In this document: one piece after another, positions 41,734 through 53,290 of the stretch | Position numbering within the stretch: the first letter of the stretch is position 1 | Layout of the letters: every line of letters starts with the position of its first letter | DNA from: Tanypteryx hageni | Taxonomy: Eukaryota; Arthropoda; Insecta; Odonata; Petaluridae | Direction of reading: 5' to 3' | Assembly (NCBI GenBank): GCA_028673005.1 | Contig: CM054116.1 | Coordinates: forward strand, 38,936,077 to 39,000,076 | Length of the DNA stretch: 64,000 nucleotides | The notes under the pieces: generated by a model | What the model was told of the DNA's origin: nothing | Database searches by the model: none | What the model saw: only the letters and a program-made list of their open reading frames with translations | Position numbers and translations under genes: made by a program

Positions 41734-42780
41734 CTAAACTGTTGTTTCATGCTTAAGTTCATTGCTCTCATTGTTATCAATTATAAGTGTTGTTGGTCTT
41801 TCTAAAGAATTGACATCCCTATCATTAACAAATACAGATTCATTCTCTGCCTCCATTCCAAGATTCTTTGCCGGTTTCAATTTTGACTCCATTAATCCTT
41901 TCCGAGCACTTTTTTCAATGCATTTTCTGATTGGCGTTTTACTTGGACTAGATTTTCTACTATTTGGGAATGATTTCATTGTTTTAGCCCTATAAAAAGA
42001 ATATTTCGATAAAATATGTGAAATCTATGAATGATACATTTATTATAGTAAATAAATACGTACGCATCCATGAGTTTCAATAGAAGTTTTGAATAAACTT
42101 CATACTCCTCATCCCCAAATTCACTCGGGTCATGGCGTGCATGCTCATACATATCACAGAATTGATGAACTAATTTTTGACACATTCCATTTAGAGGTCC
42201 ACCCAAAGTATTAATTAAATAAGACCTTAAATTTTCAGCAGCGTGTCGATGCAATGTAGGGTCTTGTTTGGAGATTTCTTTTTCTAAAAACGAATAAATT
42301 ATAGGGCAGCGTTAAGTTCAAGATAAAATGAATATGCTAAGAATTATAAGGGTGAATTAACCTATCCTTTATGATATAATACATGCCAAGAAGCTTCACG
42401 TCATCCACTGCTTTCAACCTATAGTAGTATGGTGGAACAGCATCTCCCTTGTTTATAATATATTGGGAATCATTGTTGTTAAGTAATTGTGGCTCGTAAA
42501 TAATACGAGGAATAACATCGATTCTTCTGTCAATTTCTTTTTTTAAAGACTGAAAAAGCACCACATGAAATATAGGGTCGCGTTTATGTCATGTCAAAAA
42601 GTTGCAAGTAGTAATAAATACCTTTTTAGCATCATGACCAATTGGAACGTGGGGTCCCCTTCTTGACCGTAAGGCAAATCTCATGATTTGTCGTTTAGCA
42701 AAAATGAATAGCAATATAAAGGTAAGTACACCACATGCGATAAAAACCACAACAGTAACTCCGGACAACTCTTGAGTCAT
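41734..42780 (-). CDS. C1orf43: C1orf43/NICE-3 family membrane protein
   Basis: Four minus-strand exons, 42780-42622, 42549-42387, 42283-42064 and 41989-41734, join in phase to about 265 residues (human 253). An N-terminal membrane segment (residues about 7-28, GVTVVVFIACGVLTFILLFIF) is followed by the family signature KRQIMRF, RSRRGPHVPIGH and EIDRRI, then YYYRLKAVDDVKLL. The conserved helical part is ENLRSYL..LGGPL. The C-terminal 80 residues are Lys/Ser-rich and not conserved. Vertebrate C1orf43 is an intracellular membrane protein reported as a regulator of phagocytosis; its role in insects is unknown to me. The intron between exons 2 and 3 appears to be GC-AG. The gene is convergent with FOCAD. 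Confidence 0.88.
42284..42386 (-). other. Probable GC-AG intron in C1orf43
   Basis: The minus-strand exon ends AAGCTTCTTG and the intron begins GCATGT; the acceptor is TTTTTAG. This junction alone restores LL-EKEISKQDPTLHRH in frame. The nearby GT donor (GATAG|GTTAAT at 42361) leaves the wrong phase for exon 42283-42064. The donor is a weak match to AG|GCAAGT, so an indel in the A-run at the exon start remains an alternative. Confidence 0.6.
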
Positions 42781-43128
42781 ATCCTCGGAGGCTATTATTT
42801 GTGAAGTAAATAGTAAAATCTGTTACAGTTTTTAAACAGAATTTTGCTTCCATGCACAACTATGTGCATTTTTTATAATAAATGACTGAGAAACCCCATC
42901 TATGCTAATTCACACAAATATTGTTCCCAAATAATTTCGATTGTCAACCTTGTACAGCATTGGTTCGTTGAGATTGCACGAATAGCGCAGCTATCGTTAT
43001 TCGAGTTGCGGTCGTTTCAGGTTTATTTATAAGTTATACATTAATGTTAAATTTGAAAGTTATTTATCGGAAAATAGATATAATTTACTCAGGATTTGAA
43101 CAAAGAAAACTTCATGGCGCCATAATAG
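42781..43128. other. C1orf43 5' flank
   Basis: Upstream of the C1orf43 start on the minus strand. AT-rich, no clear TATA box, no other gene seen. Its promoter should be here. Confidence 0.45.
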
Positions 43129-43178
43129 ATGCCAGATAATCTGGATGACCTAAAAAATCGGATTCGTCAAGCCGTATC

Positions 43179-45101
43179 CAGAGTTGCCAAAATTATTTTG
43201 TACATGTCGCTAAATTTACCCTGAAAAGTAGCTAAAAAGTCGCTAAACTCAAAAAATATCGCTAAAAAAGTAGTTAAAAATTAAAAGTGCTTAAATATTT
43301 CAAAATAATGATTATTTCATGTATGTAATACACTTACCTTCGTTTTTATGAATATAATATTAATAAAGATAATATTTTACAAATAAAATAAATAATGTAG
43401 GTTTTTTGAAGTATAAAAAGTAATGCTATTTTCATTTATATATAGGTCAAATATGTAAAGTTAGTTGGAAGCCACTCGACAGTAATTCTTCGTAAAAAGA
43501 CAAGCCTGTTTCAAGTACGTCTTCCTCAATTGTCTGTTCACTTTTATCTTTGTCTTTGACTGTATCAACATATGTTTCAGTGGATCCAAATTTGTTTATA
43601 ACACTTTCGGGCAGTTCGTAATTGTAACAACATTTCTCATGCCTTCTTAAACCGTACCTAATGCACAAAATAGCTTTTAATGTTTTGATACTCATTCTAT
43701 TTCGTAGTTTTGATTTTACAGTATTCATGACACTAAATAGACGTTCCACATCAGCATTTGAGTGGGGTAGGGTCAGTACAGTTAAAGCTACATTTGAAAT
43801 ATCCTCAAAAGGATTTTCACCGGTTGAGTCTCGATAGCTATCTATTTCTGGCCAAAGTTTACACGTATCTGAAATTTCTGTCCACATGATCGTATGTAGT
43901 TTTTTCCACTGAAAATAAATACAAGTCAGAATCGATGCATCTTTTACAAACCTTTTTGCTAGATTAAGTATTTCTGGTTTCATAGGTTGAAGACATTGAC
44001 TCGCACTCAAATAAGATATTTAACTCCAAAGTACGAACATTTTCCGGTAATCTTTTTTTAATTTCTTTTTGAAGAAAACTAAGAAATTATTACACGTTTC
44101 ACGAATCTGACGGTTTATCTCATCAGAAAATTTGCATTCGGATGTTTCCTTTTCAAATTCATATCCTAAATATTTATGTGAATTTAGTCGATTTAGGGTA
44201 TCAGTACTTTCTGAATTGTTGATCTTCGAGCAAAGGGAATCATTTAAATGTACCAGATCATTTAGTAACTTGGTGGGATCATTCAAAGCGGCTTCAAATT
44301 TCTTATTGACTTCTTGAACCTCTCCTAAAATTGGCTTCAAAAATAACAAAAAAACAAAATTTATCTTATCGCAATACATTGAATACAACAATTCGGCTGT
44401 ATGACAGCGCTAGTTTTTTCTCGATATTTCAAAATGTTCCTTTAATTCATTCCATTGCTCTAAAAATTTTAATATAGCCCCTTCAACGGACAACCACCTT
44501 GTTTGACTCATTTGTACTAATTTTAGGGGAGATAGACCATTATTTAACGAGGAATAAAGTTCTTTATATCTAGCTTGTCTTACAGCAGAATAAGAAAACC
44601 AATTATACGTTTCTTTAACGAGAAAATCAAGGTTCCTTGGCATATGATCACGGCCTGCCTACCGAGTGTACATAAATATGGACATTTTATTTTGTTGCAC
44701 ATATTTGTAAATAAATTGTATGTTAATTATCATTTCAAACCACAAAATGTAAATATGTAGTTTGAATAAAGATTTGCAGTACAAACACTAAAGATCAAGA
44801 TATAATATACTTTAAATATAAATGTCATAGTTTTCAAGATTTTGCCTGATTCGTTGATAATATGTAATAACAAACAACTGCAATTTATTCTACATTTAGT
44901 ATGTGTTAAGTTTAATAGGAGTAATTCATTTTTTTGGTTAATATCGTATGTATTTGCACTAATATAAGGAATAGCTAAATTTTTCGCTAGATTCAGTGAA
45001 AATCGCTTAGTTAGCGAGATGTCGCTAAAACAAAAAAAAACCGCTAAACGAAGTAAAAAGTCGCTGAATCTAGCGACAAAATCGCTAAATTGGCAACTAT
45101 G
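43179..45101 (-). mobile_element. hAT transposon, inactivated
   Basis: The ends CAGAGTTGCC and CATAGTTGCC (reverse complement of the right end) and a perfect 8-bp duplication, GCCGTATC, at 43171-43178 and 45102-45109 define a 1,923-bp hAT element. Subterminal regions are full of short GTCGCTAAA-type motifs in both directions, as expected of hAT transposase-binding regions. The coding part is on the minus strand. Confidence 0.92.
43447..44643 (-). pseudogene. hAT transposase C-terminal half with stops
   Basis: Three open stretches in one frame (44643-44410, 44391-44020, 44010-43447) are separated only by in-frame stop codons. They contain MSQTRWLSVEGAI, then the dimerisation block LTLPHSNADVERLFSVMNTV and KSKLRNRMSIKTLKAILCIR. 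The BED finger and N-terminal half are missing, so the element is internally deleted as well as stopped. Confidence 0.88.
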
Positions 45102-45219
45102 GCCGTATCATCCATTAACCAAGATACCTTACGACAAGTGTAGGAAGAGTTTAAATCCGTTTGAATGTCGTTTGGGTATCACCAAGGCTATTCACAGAGC
45201 TCATATTGGAAATCTATAA

Positions 45220-45935
45220 ACTGCAAATAAACTTCGTGAGCTACTGTTTCCATTCACATTATTATTTTTATATCAGAAATACTTTGATCTCAGTTTGTTT
45301 TAAATTATAGCCTCATATATAGAACAAATTGAAAACTAAATTGTTTAACTAAATTAATTTACATTAAATTACTCTTTATATTGAACTAGTTTTTATAATT
45401 CAAATCAAACACTGATAATTTAAAATTATAGCAAAATTGTATACGAAACTACAAAATTAACTTAAAATAATTTGCTTATTCCTTTTCTGCGATCGTATTT
45501 AAACGAATATTATGACTATATGGCTACATCCCCTTAAAACATTTGACAACAGGTTAAACTTTGAGTTATTCGATAATATTAACATACATATGCTATTCCC
45601 TTATCGGTAGATAGGAGAAAGACTTTTAATAATGAGATTACAATCTACAAGTTATTCGCGGTAATTCAAATTCATCATGAAGTGAAAAGTTGCGTTTTTT
45701 TCGGAATCTAAACAGAATTATAAGCTTATTGGACTGGATTTGAGCTCTCTTGAATACTAAATTAAACTTCTTTCCTCGAATCTCGAGTTTCATTTTTAAT
45801 TGCATAAAATAAGTAGTTATTGTCCCATTTTACACTCATAATCGCTTAGCCGTGAGCTGTATTCTGAAGAGGGGTATACTTTTCCATCTTCAGATTTTTC
45901 GAATGTTATTATATAAGAAATATTTTTGATTTATT
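45220..45935. other. AT-rich DNA, nothing recognised
   Basis: Follows the transposase relic and precedes the inverted-repeat block. Probably the downstream end of the older transposon, but no terminus was found. Confidence 0.5.
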
Positions 45936-45943
45936 ATGCCATC

Positions 45944-48045
45944 TTTGCACGAAGTGAACGCATATAGGGAAGGTCATTTCCGTCCGTCCGTCCGGTTCCA
46001 CATGTTAAAACTCGGGAACCGCTGGATATATTTTGATAACATTTGGTACTGGGGAGTTTTACTAACATTTTTTGAACGATCCCAATTTTGGTTCAAATCG
46101 GGTGATAATTACGACCACTTTACATGAAGGCCTACGTGTAGTTTACAACGTACCTGTTTCAAATCGGGAACTGTAAGACTTATTTTGATGAAATTTGGTA
46201 TTGAGGAGTTTTAGTAAAACTAGTAGACCGATTTCAATTTTGGTTAAAATCGGAAGCAAATTACGACCACTTTACACGAAGACCTACATGTAGTATGCAA
46301 CGTACCTGTTTCAAATCGTGAACCGCAGGACGTATTTTGATGAAATTGGGTATTGGGCAGTTTTACTAAAATTTGTAGATCTCAAAGAACGCATTTGGAA
46401 ACTCTGTGTACTCCGACATGGAGTGCACCTTTCCATACTTGTTAATGTGATAATATGCCGTATTTACGAGAATACTAAACGAGTTTTTTTTCCGGTTTTA
46501 GTGTTAAAAAGCCGACGTCCTCCTATGTTCGCATAATTTGAAATTACTTCGTTGTAGTCACAACGCGAACTTTTAACTCATGATTTCAATACAGACTGAA
46601 GCAGGAGAGGTCCTAGAAACTTCCCAAGTAAGGGAAGTGATCGCCCCTCCCTTATCTCGAACCCACCACTGCAAACGACGCTGTTATTCTGGAAATCCCA
46701 CTCCCTGTCAGAATCTTTCTTTCTCTTTCCTCATGGACGTAATACGTAGCGTAAAATCAAGGAATATTGTGCGGAATATTGTGCTTTAAGAATGAATCCA
46801 GCAGAGAGCAATGGTGATTACTGAAGGGGGAGGGGATCCGCCACTTGGCTGAAGAAACTAAAATCTAGATTCCAATCTGTTTCCAAAACGAATGTACGGC
46901 ATGGAGAAAATTGAAAGAATATAAGTATTGGAATCATAACGTACTTAGCTTATAGAGTAAACAACGCTTACCTGAGCGGAAAAGTCCCCATACTAACATT
47001 TATTCAACCACCTGATCCTACCTAACTAATATAGAATTAAAATAACTAACCTATTATTATTATTAATTTTGTTTTTTAACAACATTACCTATACTTATCC
47101 AAGGTTTAGTCTTAGGCATAATATTTACTTTTAAAAAGTTGTGGTGTTAACTTGGCCCCCGCTACGCGGGATTGTAGGCAGAACTCCTATGTTATTAGAT
47201 TAATTGGTACTTTGTTAATATTATACGTATAATTTAAATTTAGTCAATTTATGATAGTAGGACTCCACCAAAAAATAAAATAATAAAAAATAAATAAATA
47301 TATGTATGTATATTTAAAGAAATAATAATAAAATAAACAAAAAACCAATTATAAAAAAGGGGGGAAATAAATAAAATAAAACGAAACAAAATAAAAATTT
47401 ATATATAATAAAATAAAAGAAATGCGGGCTATCACACAGAAAAGATTTAATTAATATAAAAAAATGCTTTACTCATGAATATAAAAATGTTTTTTAAATG
47501 AAGGAATAGATAAGAGTAGGTGACGAGTTGACTCTCCATAGTGGTCAGTGACCGGCATGGAATCCACCATTCCGGGGTCTCCCCGGGCAAATGCAGTTTT
47601 CCTCGGTCTAAATCTTGCCAAACAATCGACTACCTATTACGAGAGACGACACAGATGAGGGCTATGAGAGTAACACTATCGAAGGAATTTCAAAGCAAGT
47701 ATTGCGTCTGTCGCCAGGTTCGTGTGGCAAAATAGCTCAGTTCTTTGTCGAACAACTGAAAAATCGATTTAGTATCAGAGGTTTCGTCACCGGCAGAGGT
47801 CGGCAACTTTTTCTGCAAGCCACATTCGTAGTTGTGAATGCTTCGGGGTACATGTAGGTCTTCATGTAAAGTGGCCGTAATTATCGTCCGATTTTAACCA
47901 AAATTGGAATCCTTCGACAAATGTTAGTAAAACTCCCCAATACCAAATGTTATCAAAATATATCCAGCGGTTTCCGAGTTTTGACATGCGGACGGACGGG
48001 CGGAAACGATCTCCCATAGATATGCGTTCACTTCGTGCACAGAAC
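45944..48045. repeat. Inverted-repeat block with 150-bp internal tandem
   Basis: The arm at about 45944-46140 (TGCACGAAGTGAACGCATAT, GTCCGTCCG, AACCGCTGGATATATTTTGA) recurs inverted at about 47851-48045. Next to the left arm the unit containing TATTTTGAT and GAGTTTTACTAA repeats at about 46014, 46167 and 46317 (period about 150). The centre (46.5-47.8 kb) is AT-rich plus a half hAT MITE at about 47794. Several short frames are repeat artefacts. Confidence 0.7.
47794..47850. mobile_element. Half copy of the 26272-26604 hAT MITE
   Basis: CAGAGGTCGGCAACTTTTTC and GTTGTGAATGCTTCGG match the right-hand end of the MITE at 26272-26604 in reverse orientation. Only one end is present. Confidence 0.6.
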
Positions 48046-48099
48046 GCACAAAATCCACGTGATACATTACTAGACCAATAGATAAAAGTTCCGTGGGAC

Positions 48100-49200
48100 A
48101 GCATATCTTCTGCATAAATTATTTAGAGATTTAAATATTGCTGTTTTTCGAGCGGAGTGGGCATTCCATGGGTTTAGGAAGATGAGCCAGCGGTATATGA
48201 ATTTTTCTTTGGTGGAAATGAAGAAAATTATATATATATGCAGGACGTGGAAAAATTAAAAATATACAGTGCAAAACATTTATTTCATTAGTTCAAATAT
48301 TTTAAATGAAAACATCTCTAAAAGAAGAATCGCCTTATATTCGGGCAGAAAAGTAATTTTTTCATTTTCATATTGATATCAATCGCAAAAAATAATTTTA
48401 CACAGTAATCCCGTAAATGCATCGTTTGCCCAACGAATACTCATTGTTCCTTTAAATTATTTGTACCATTATCCATATTTTTATTTTTGCTAGTAAAATG
48501 TGTCACTCAAGCTCATCGAAGGCCTCATAAAGTCATGGATACAATGAACAAGTATACGAAGCGAGCAAAGAAAGTTTTTTCAAAAATTTTAGTAAACAAA
48601 TTCAACTTCACACGGGGAGCGTCGCCATCAAGAGGAAATCTAGACAAATTATTTATTTCTTGTGTCATTTTAAAAGTGCAAATTCATAATGCCCTGCTCA
48701 GATTCATGTGTTTTTAGTCAAGTCCTAATGGAGTGAGAAACATCTCCGATAATGAAAATTGCATCCCAGTAGCTCTAGCAGGAGTTTATAAGAATGTTCA
48801 TGGATCTGTCATCGAGTGATAAACGAGAAGCTATATCAGTTGTCTACCAACCGGAGTGACTCGGATATATATGTTTGGATTCACTTAGCTGTATATAATC
48901 AATATTGGAATTATTCTCAAGTACGTATAAAATAAGAATTTTAAAATCACTATGTTATCACATTTATTTGGCCTGTTATGAAGTGAAAGTACACCAAAAT
49001 CCCTTTTTACGTAGTACCGTTTAACCGGAAACGCTGATTTTACGGAGTGAAAAAAATTCTAGGTGGTTGAATTTTAATTTGGCCCCCTATTGTTTAAAAA
49101 TTGGTCTCTACGCAGTGCTGGCACTTCATTATCAAATATTTCTTTTAATGATGCTATATTGTACTTTTATGTACTGTAGTTTTAGCGTTTTTAGTTCTTT
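48100..49200. other. AT-rich DNA, no recognised feature
   Basis: A 76-codon frame at 48487-48717 has no family I recognise and no flanking splice pattern that supports it. Nothing else is seen. Confidence 0.5.
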
Positions 49201-49206
49201 TCGTCA

Positions 49207-51370
49207 ATGCTGATGTCCGCCCGTTCGTCCGTGCGAATATATCAGGGAAGAATTGGCAGAACCGATTTCAACCAAATTTGGTACATAAAATATTCACATA
49301 AATTAACGACCAAAGTGACATATTTGGACCGGATAGACTATGCTGGAGTGCCACAATTACGAAGTTAAACTTTTCGGTAATTATGAATTTTGGAAGGAAT
49401 TGGCTTAACCGATTTCAATGAAATTTTGTAGGAAGGAGGCGTGTAACATAAAAAAATCAAGATGTATAGTATAGATAAAGAAAGTAGGGCTGCCACAATA
49501 CAAGAAATAAAAGATTCTTTTTACACATATTTGTGTTGAAATGTCTGCATCAATTTGAACCAAATTATAATATTTATAATGTACACATATATAGAAAACC
49601 ATAATAGCATATTTAAACTGACAGCCAAACAGGGATGCCACAATTGAAAATTAAATTCTTTCAGTAATTAAGGATTTGGAAGGAATTGGCCGATCGGATT
49701 TCAATTAAATTTTGTATGTAAGATTTATGCAACATACCATAATGAAATCAAGATGTTTAAAGCTGAGCTAAAGAGCAGGTCTACCACAATAAATAGTAAA
49801 ATAATATTTCTTTTACACGTAATTCTAGAGAACTGAAGGCATGGATTTTAACCAAATATGATATATATAATCTTTATATAAATAAATAACAAAATTATTA
49901 TATTCAAACCGTGTCGACTAAACAGGGATACCACAATATCAAAGTTAGAATTTTTCTGTAACTATTAATTTTTGAAGGTATTGGCTGAACGGATTTCAAA
50001 GAAATTTAGTTTGTAGTATAGTAGTAGTAGTATAGATGAAATGAACATGTTTAAAACGGATCTAAAAAGCAGGATTGCTACAATATAAGGAACAATAATT
50101 TTCTGATTTCTAAGCAAATATATTATTATACGATTATACTACGGCGAACTTGACGAAAAGAACTTCTGTACCACGGGAAACGCGTGTACATCCCTATTGT
50201 TAGTGATTTTCGTCATTGCTGAAAAGCACTATTATCTTTGTGATGTCCGTCCATGAGTCCGTACGCATATATCAGGAAAGAATTGGCTGAACCGATTTCA
50301 ACCAAATTTTGATACATAGAATATTCACATAAATTAATGACCAAAATGGCACATCTGGACCTGATCGTCTCAGCAGGAATGCCACAATTGCAAAATAATT
50401 TTTTCGGTAATTATGAATTTGGAAGGAATTGGCCGAACCGCTTTCAACGAAATTTCGTATGATTGAGGTGTACATGTTTAGTATAGATATAGATAGCAAG
50501 GCTGCTACATACACGTGATAAAAAAATTCTTTTTACACGTATCTGTGTTAAACTGTCGACATCAATTTTAACCAAATTTAACATTTATCATGCACGCACA
50601 CAAACACGCACACACACACACAGACACACGCACAAACACACACGCACAGACACACACACAAACACACGCACAGACACAAACAAACAAACACGCAAGCACG
50701 GACGCAAGCACGCACACGCGCACACACGCGCACTCGCACGCACACACACATATAACCATATTAACATATTTAAAGAGAATGAGCCAAACAGGGGTGCTAC
50801 AATCACAAATTGAATTGTTTCAGTAATTATGGATTTGGAAGGAATTGGCTGAACGGATTTCAACTAAATTTGGTATATAAGGTTTGTACGAGATGCCATA
50901 ATAAAATCAAGATGTTTAAAGCGGAGCTAAAGAGCAGGGCTACCACAGTAAAAAGTAAAATAATATTTATTTTACACGAATTTATAGTGAACTGACGGCA
51001 TGAATTTTAGCCAAATATTGTATATATAATCTTCATATAAATAAATAACGAAAATATCATATTTCAACCGGGCCGACTAAACAGGGCTACCACAATATAA
51101 AGGTTAGAATTTTTCTGTAACTATGAATTTGGAAGGTATTGGTTAAACCGAGCTGAAAGATATTTCGTGTTTAGGGCGAGTATAGAACGGCGAAACGAAA
51201 TGAACATGTTTAGAACGGGTCTAAAAGCAGAGCTACGACAACACAAGGAAAAATTACTGTTTTCTGATTTCAAAGCATTAGTGTACAATAGTATATGAAT
51301 ATACTACGGCAAATTTGTTGAAAAGCACTTCTGTACCAGGGGAAACCCGTGTGCATCTCTACTTGTTGGT
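49207..51370. repeat. Two-unit higher-order tandem repeat
   Basis: Two large units start at GATGTCCGCCCGTTCGTCCG (49211) and GATGTCCGTCCATGAGTCCG (50241) and both end in TACTACGGC..TGT.CCATGGGAAAC-like sequence near 50190 and 51350. Each holds four smaller repeats marked by GGAATTGGCTGAACCGATTT variants (49248, 49393, 49677, 49977; 50281, 50424, 50838, 51136). These alternate with a second motif, TTTTAACCAAAT. Period is about 1.03 kb; the second unit is enlarged by a CA-rich run. Confidence 0.75.
50590..50752. repeat. CA-rich microsatellite
   Basis: About 160 bases of CACACA interrupted by G and AAA, inside the second large unit of the tandem repeat. Its open frames on both strands are artefacts. 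Confidence 0.9.
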
Positions 51371-53290
51371 TTTCGTTGGTCTTGAATTGTTTTTTTCCTT
51401 TTGTTTTGTGAAAGGAAAGTAGGCGGATTAGTTCTTTCCAGGGCTACTTGTTCTGTTTGTTGTGACCAAAATCCAATAATCGTGCCAAATTTCAAGTCTC
51501 CAGCTCATCTGGAAGCGCCTAAACAATAGTATCCTCCTGATATATGTTATATCATAGAAAGCAGTTATATATAATGATAATATATATAGGATGTGTGTGT
51601 ATATCATCAATAGTGCCAATCTTTCGATTGGTCTTGCTGACTAGGGAACACCTATGTGATATGGTAGTTTCCCGTTGCCTTCCACACAAAATATAATAAT
51701 ATATTTTTTCGTTGTAGCGGAGTAATTGCATGATAGCTTAAAAGGCCATGTTCTTAAATCCTTTTATTCATTGCTCCGCAACCGGTATGCCAAAGCACAC
51801 TGGTGCGCTGCGACGAAGTACACTGTATGCCACGGTACATTTGGAATTACTGGGAATCACTGTTATTATTCTTAAGCTTAGACCAAAGAAATAAAATTTC
51901 TTATAAAAAGCGATACTTTATGGTTGAATTTGTCACAGTACTTCAGTCATTTGAAACTGAAGCTGCTTCATAATTGGAGGTCAAAAAATTTTTACCTATA
52001 AATTATTTCTAATCCGGCTGAAACATTAAAAGGATTTGTAAATGTAGTTTCAGTCATAATTTGTTCCACCCCTGTGGGAAATGTGATTTTTTTCTCCCGC
52101 TTTTGTTGACTGAGTGGTAAATTATTTTACACGTACTCATGGAATTTGGCTCGGTACGCTGCGGGGATCGAGTGAACTCGGAAGTATGCCGTGATATTAA
52201 AGAGGCTGAGGACCACTACTTTAATTAATAGCGGTGAAAATTATTTTAGACAATGAGGGCAAGTTTTATTTATGGGAGAAAAGAAAAAATGAGCAATTAT
52301 AAGAAAAGAAAGACAAAAATACAAAAAAATATTCGTTGCACGCCAAGGAAAGAGGAAGGCAAATTAGGAGTTATTGCCAATTGGATGACGAAAAAACAAT
52401 GGAAATAGTCAATTCTAATATAGAAAAATCACCAACAAGAAAACAATAAGTGCGACATTTTCATGGTAACGATTAGCTATCAGAATTTCGAAGACTAACA
52501 AATACTATTGAATCAGTCAAAAAAGGCAAGAAAGAGAGTCTAAATACCCATTGCCGATTTTCATCGCGAAAGCAGCGCTGATGGTCACATTTAAGATAAA
52601 AGATGTATATAATATGGTGTTTTCAGTCAATCAAGATCAGAGCAAAATTGATCACAAAAATTTTAAGTATTTTTAATCAATTATTTTGGATGCAACATTT
52701 CCTCCCTCGATTTATATGTATTAAAAATCATAATAGTGATGGTTTTTTTGGGTTTCGCTGCGCGGAAATCACCACACGAAAAACTATCATTTCAATGGCC
52801 AGTTCTACCGCCATGGAGAACTTCACTCTTAAGTATTTAATAACATGTTAATTATAAAACCAAATTTACAAGTATACAGAACATTTAAATGGCTTCTGGT
52901 TGAAATAAAACTCTTAACTCTAATATATCATAATTTTATGAATTGCATAATTTATCCTGATAAAAACTCGCTAGCTTCAGTTTAGTAGATTATTCTCTTC
53001 GAGGATCATGAATTCTTACAATTGTGCGTTTATCTCTCTTAGAAGAAAAATATTTTAAAACATAGTTTTCTTGTGGAAGATTAAGAGGAATTTAGCCCGT
53101 TATTTACTAGGAAAGAGAAAATTAAGAAAAGCCAATACGTCAGGTAAAATATTTTAAGCGGATCAAAACATAAAAGTATATCGTTGTGATATTTTATTTC
53201 AGGTTAATGCTTCACCTCGAAAGGTAAAAAAAATAATAAAAGATTACAAAATAAAAATAAATTCTTAGCGTCGCGATGATGCACGCCGCC
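51371..53290. other. AT-rich intergenic DNA with possible hAT MITE
   Basis: At about 51775-52222, CCGGTATGCCAAAGCACACT and a right end GGCTGAGGACCACTACTTT resemble hAT MITE ends, but they do not pair convincingly. The remainder is unassigned. Confidence 0.4.

Larger units (their letters stand above)
43129..45219 (+). pseudogene. C-terminal relic of IS630/mariner-type transposase, split by hAT
   Basis: Before the hAT element the + frame reads PDNLDDLKNRIRQAV; after it, SSINQDTLRQV, a stop, EEF, and after a frameshift ECRLGITKAIHRAHIGNL with a stop at 45219. The pattern LDDLK.RIR.A...I....L..V..E....CR.......HI..L is the C-terminal end seen in many insect Tc1/mariner-superfamily transposases. 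With one target copy removed the two halves join in frame through the 8-bp GCCGTATC. Short and decayed, so the family call is moderate. Confidence 0.6.

Noticed and set aside
42337..42386. C1orf43 exon 2 extended to the GT donor at 42361
   Set aside because: It leaves a phase mismatch with exon 3 and adds residues not seen in the family; the GC donor fits better.
50568..50863. Cys/Val- and His/Thr-rich frames on both strands
   Set aside because: Both come from the CA-rich microsatellite.
51775..52222. A complete hAT MITE
   Set aside because: Right-end sequence is typical, but the left end does not form a convincing inverted repeat and no 8-bp duplication was found.
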